A stretch of DNA of 14,408 nucleotides from Chromera velia (lineage: Eukaryota > Sar > Chromeraceae), in NCBI GenBank assembly GCA_018398765.1, contig JAHBMJ010002957.1:1-14408 (forward strand). The letters run 5' to 3'. Of the stretch, positions 12,011-14,408 are shown piece by piece. Made by a program: the position numbers and the translations under genes. The stretch's first letter is position 1; each line of letters opens with the position of its first letter. The notes under the pieces are model-generated. The model did no database searches. It was not told the DNA's origin and saw only the letters and a list, made by a program, of their open reading frames with translations.

Positions 12011-12917
12011 TTAGTCTGCAGCACCTCGCTGCGGCACAACTGCGGTGTACGTGCGTTTTGAGAAAGCGATTGCAAATGCGTCTTTTCCAAAAAGTTCCGG
12101 ATCAAAGTCAGTCAGATCATACGTGTAGTAGCTCGCACTTGCCTGCGGCGCCTGTCTCTCGAGGTAGGCTTTCAGTGAGTGAAGAGCGCAGCACCGGCTG
12201 ATCTGCCCGAATCTCTGCTGCGTGATAGTCGCATCAACGCTTTTCAAAAACAGGGATGTGTCGACTGCATCGGAAGAGGAATCAAAACACAAAGAAAGCA
12301 GCTGAATGCAGCCGAGGCTGTTTTTCATGCGTGACAGAGCGGCACGATCTTGCTGGAAAATCGAATCTGTCAGTGTCGCCTTGCTTTGGAGCTCAACGGA
12401 CACCCAAGGAACATGGTTTGCGTCAGTGATCATCCCATCCTCTTCACACGTGACGTAGTCTCCAAATTCATCACTGCGGTCCAGCTCTGTCGATGTCGGA
12501 CTGGTCAGTCGCCAAAAGCCCTGAGGACTGTTCGCATAGCAGAGGTTTTCAAATCCGAGGGACCGCAACGTGTCCCCCAGGCTGCTGAGGAGAGTAGCGT
12601 GGGTCAAAAGGGAAGACGGTCCGAGTGACGTTCTTTCAAACGCGGACTTTTGCTCCGGTGTCGGATCAGAGATGGCGAAAGAGGACGGTTGAGAACCTCC
12701 CGCCACAGATGGAACGGTGAAAAACGCCCAGTGGATATCTCTCGACAACGCGGAATTGGAGCACACTTTCGAACGACGTTGCAAAGGTGCGCGGCTCCCT
12801 CCTGCATGGATGGAAAAGAGGATCCATCAGACACCTCGCGTCTGACTTCTCGTACGTGTCGTCAGCACTCATACTAATTTCGCGACCCACCGACCCCCGG
12901 ACTTGCACGTACAGTGT
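12011..12917 (-). CDS. Gene of unknown function, last two exons
   Basis: The last exon (12801-12011) is a 791-nt open frame ending in TAA (12013-12011). It has a good acceptor (pyrimidine run, then CATGCAG, at 12802). The matching donor GTATGAG (12874) gives a 73-nt intron in phase 1, and the joined frame reads through. The upstream exon (about 12917-12875) encodes TLYVQVRGSVGREI and has no ATG, so the true start lies farther upstream. The product is about 280 residues here: basic at the start, then SRDIHWAFFTVP, a Ser/Pro-rich linker, a leucine-rich helix (LLTHATLLSSLGDTLRSLGF), an acidic patch (CEEDGMITD), a probable helical bundle with a double cysteine, and a TDFDPELFGKDAFAI segment near the end. 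No signal peptide or membrane segment is visible. I do not recognise the family, so no function is given. Confidence 0.6.
12802..12874 (-). other. 73-nt intron in the unknown minus-strand gene
   Basis: Minus-strand GTATGAG donor at 12874 and CATGCAG acceptor at 12802. Splicing joins phase 1 to phase 1 and removes an in-frame TGA from the frame of the long exon. Its size is close to the 86-nt first intron of the chaperonin gene. Confidence 0.55.
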
Positions 12918-13713
12918 CACTTCAATTCACCGAGCTGAACAAGTCGAGTCGACTAGGCACGCATACGAGAATAAGCATACCTAGCTGACGGTCACGCACG
13001 CACGCACACGACGGAAGCGCAGCCACAGAGACAGGGAGCTGATGGTCACGCAGGGACGCACGCACGCGGGAAGAGAGAAGTCGACTGATAGAGATGGCGG
13101 TGGCTATGAGCTCTTTCCCAACGTGTATCGACTGAACGGTGCAAGACGAGAAAAACCGGGGACAGACACTCAACGCTCAACAGACCTCTCAATGCAGGCA
13201 TACACACACTGCTCTCACGGCACGCTTGTTCAGGCTGCCTGACGGTTCCATCCATCACGACACACCCAACCAAGAGCCACACACAGCCCGCCACGTCAAC
13301 TTAAAGAAATGGAGATGCCGAATGTATGATGGAGAAGTTTTTGTTCGGGCGAGGCAAAAAAGAAAAGGGGGCTAGAGGAAGCGGCATGGGTACACAAGCT
13401 CACAAAAACTGGAAAACAAGACAGCGAGGACGGACAGACAAGACGACAGACGGAGAGGGCGAAAGGAAGAGAGAGACAGGCAGGGAGCTAGGGAGACAAA
13501 AAAAGCGAGAGCCGAAGGAGGGCGGCGCAGCTGGCGTGCACACCCACCTGCAGGATTCGCGCGGCCATCCAGGGGAGCGACAGAAATGGCTAGAGGCTGC
13601 ACGCAGGGTTCCAGGGCAAGCACGAAGGATATATTAATAGAGACACGCAAGGGGGGGCGGAGACACGCGAACAAAGATGGGACAGAAAAACGGTCCTGGC
13701 ACGCCTGGCCCAC
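12918..13713 (-). other. Intron-like DNA with possible unseen exons
   Basis: On the minus strand this is pyrimidine-rich with ACGCACGC-type low-complexity patches (plus strand around 12993-13010 and 13050-13065). Several frames are open on both strands but none shows conserved motifs. Exons linking 13714-13808 with the exon at 12917 may lie here. I could not place them. Confidence 0.35.
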
Positions 13714-13808
13714 CTCTTGTCGTGGGGTTGCGAACAGGTAGGGGCAGACGTCGTCCTTCGGCCCCATGTTCTGCAGGGCAAAGGTCTCCTCAGGAAGCTC
13801 CCAGGGAT
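13714..13808 (-). CDS. Probable internal exon of a minus-strand gene
   Basis: On the minus strand a long pyrimidine run ending in CCTTGATGCAG (acceptor at 13809) is followed by 95 nt encoding PWELPEETFALQNMGPK and then DDVCPYLFATPRQE. A GTGGGC donor follows at 13713. It starts in phase 1 and ends in phase 0. The translation is protein-like and the splice signals are good, while the flanks are low-complexity and pyrimidine-rich. A longer frame through the acceptor looks like a hydrophobic signal sequence, but it has no ATG and its hydrophobic part is the polypyrimidine tract. The exon may belong to the same gene as 12011-12917. The family is not recognised. Confidence 0.4.
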
Positions 13809-14278
13809 CTGCATCAAGGACACAACAACAAAGTCCACACGCGAAGAGAAGCGCGAAGACAGGCAGCAGAGAAAAACATCGTCCCCCCAAAGGAAAAGGT
13901 GCAAGAAGCGGGGGCAGCTAAAAGGCGGGAAAAAGAGCAGACAGGACGAAAGAAGAGAAAGAGCGGAAAGGACCAGACAGAACAGAAGAGAGCCCAGGGC
14001 CACAGAGCACGGAAGAAGGAGGGGCATGAGCAGTCCGGGATCGCAACAGGAGGAGAGCAGGAAGCAGGGGCGGATAGCAGGGGAGGAGAAGGGGAAGTGG
14101 GGAAAAGGAGGAGGTGAGGGCGAAAGAGGGCGGCAGGAGGCCCGGAAGGAAGAGGAAGGAAGGGCTCCTACCGCCGCAAGACCGTTGGAGAAGGCAAACA
14201 GACAACGCAGAAGAAATAAGAAGGAGCTCGAAGGCTCGAGCCTGATAAAGAGGCGAGACAGAGAGGCAAGAGAGAGAG
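13809..14278 (-). other. Pyrimidine-rich (minus strand) intron or leader region
   Basis: The plus strand is strongly purine-rich (GGAAGA, GGAGAA, AGGAAG patches), so the minus strand is C/T-rich over nearly 500 nt. Long open frames on both strands here encode only low-complexity Ser/Leu/Pro or Arg/Glu/Lys strings and are composition artefacts. Confidence 0.5.
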
Positions 14279-14378
14279 GTGACACTTCCAACCGCGGGTG
14301 ACGGTCTTCGAACCGAAGTGTCACCAACCCAAGAAGGTGAAAGCACCTCACCGGTGACACTTGTGACACTAGTGACAC
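14279..14378. repeat. Cluster of GTGACAC / GTGTCAC motifs
   Basis: GTGACAC occurs at 14280-14286, 14354-14360, 14363-14369 and 14372-14378, and its complement GTGTCAC at 14318-14324. The last three are spaced exactly 9 bp. GGTGACACTTC (14279-14289) and GAAGTGTCACC (14315-14325) form an 11-bp inverted repeat. It lies upstream of the minus-strand gene and may be a protein-binding array. Function unknown. Confidence 0.7.
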
Positions 14379-14408
14379 CTTTTTAGAAAAAGTGTGTAGA
14401 GAAAAGAA

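Noticed and set aside
12604-12834. A minus-strand ATG frame overlapping the long exon of the unknown gene
   Set aside because: It overlaps the more convincing frame of 12011-12801 and has an in-frame end without motifs. The 73-nt intron model with matching phases explains the region without it.
13714-13890. A minus-strand frame that looks like a secreted protein with a signal peptide
   Set aside because: The apparent start is a TTG with no in-frame ATG upstream, and the hydrophobic stretch coincides with a polypyrimidine tract ending in TGCAG, so it is more likely intron than signal peptide.
13590-14378. A 262-codon minus-strand Ser/Leu/Pro-rich frame and matching Arg/Glu/Lys-rich plus-strand frames
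   Set aside because: Strong purine/pyrimidine strand bias keeps frames open in this region. The translations are low-complexity, and a splice acceptor and short exon within the region explain it better.

Overview
The window looks like nuclear DNA of a microbial eukaryote, most likely an alga or alga-derived protist with a complex (secondary) plastid. The evidence is GT-AG introns, dense microsatellites (CA, CT, GT, GACA, GAAA), an LTR retrotransposon, and a chaperonin gene whose first exon encodes an ER signal peptide ending near a phenylalanine, as in bipartite plastid presequences. A chromerid (photosynthetic relative of apicomplexans) or a stramenopile alga would fit. The species cannot be fixed from the sequence alone.

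Left part (1-6100): a minus-strand intronless gene for a DUF4336-type protein (347-1285) lies head to head with a plus-strand, multi-exon gene for a plastid-targeted Cpn10-domain co-chaperonin (about 1656-5951). I assembled the second gene by hand from seven exons: signal peptide, presequence plus Cpn10 start, a tentative mobile-loop exon, and four short exons carrying the rest of the barrel. Its introns hold almost all the microsatellites, a hairpin flanked by 34-bp direct repeats, and a 41-bp tandem array whose last copy forms the 3' splice site of an intron.

Middle part (6100-11814): an AT-richer accessory block. It holds a 246-bp element with perfect 17-bp terminal inverted repeats (6538-6783), loose unannotatable fragments, and a minus-strand ORF cluster. 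The cluster contains a small unknown ORF (7740-8000), a T5orf172/GIY-YIG-like nuclease-domain ORF (8020-8526), and an unknown ORF (start at 11814, first stop at 8731) split by a 2,560-bp LTR element (9104-11663). The element has two 307-bp LTRs, a 5-bp target duplication, a probable initiator-Met-type primer site, a broken gag and a protease remnant. It has no reverse transcriptase or integrase, so it is a non-autonomous or internally deleted Ty3/gypsy-like element. Without the element and one target-site copy, the flanking frame is open across the insertion point.

Right part (11815-14408): a minus-strand gene of unknown function with a 791-nt last exon (12011-12801), a 73-nt intron and a small upstream exon. 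Farther upstream is a probable additional minus-strand exon (13714-13808) in pyrimidine-rich intron-like DNA. A cluster of GTGACAC/GTGTCAC motifs closes the window.

Genes were called by reading frames, splice-site logic and remembered family patterns. No database search was possible.
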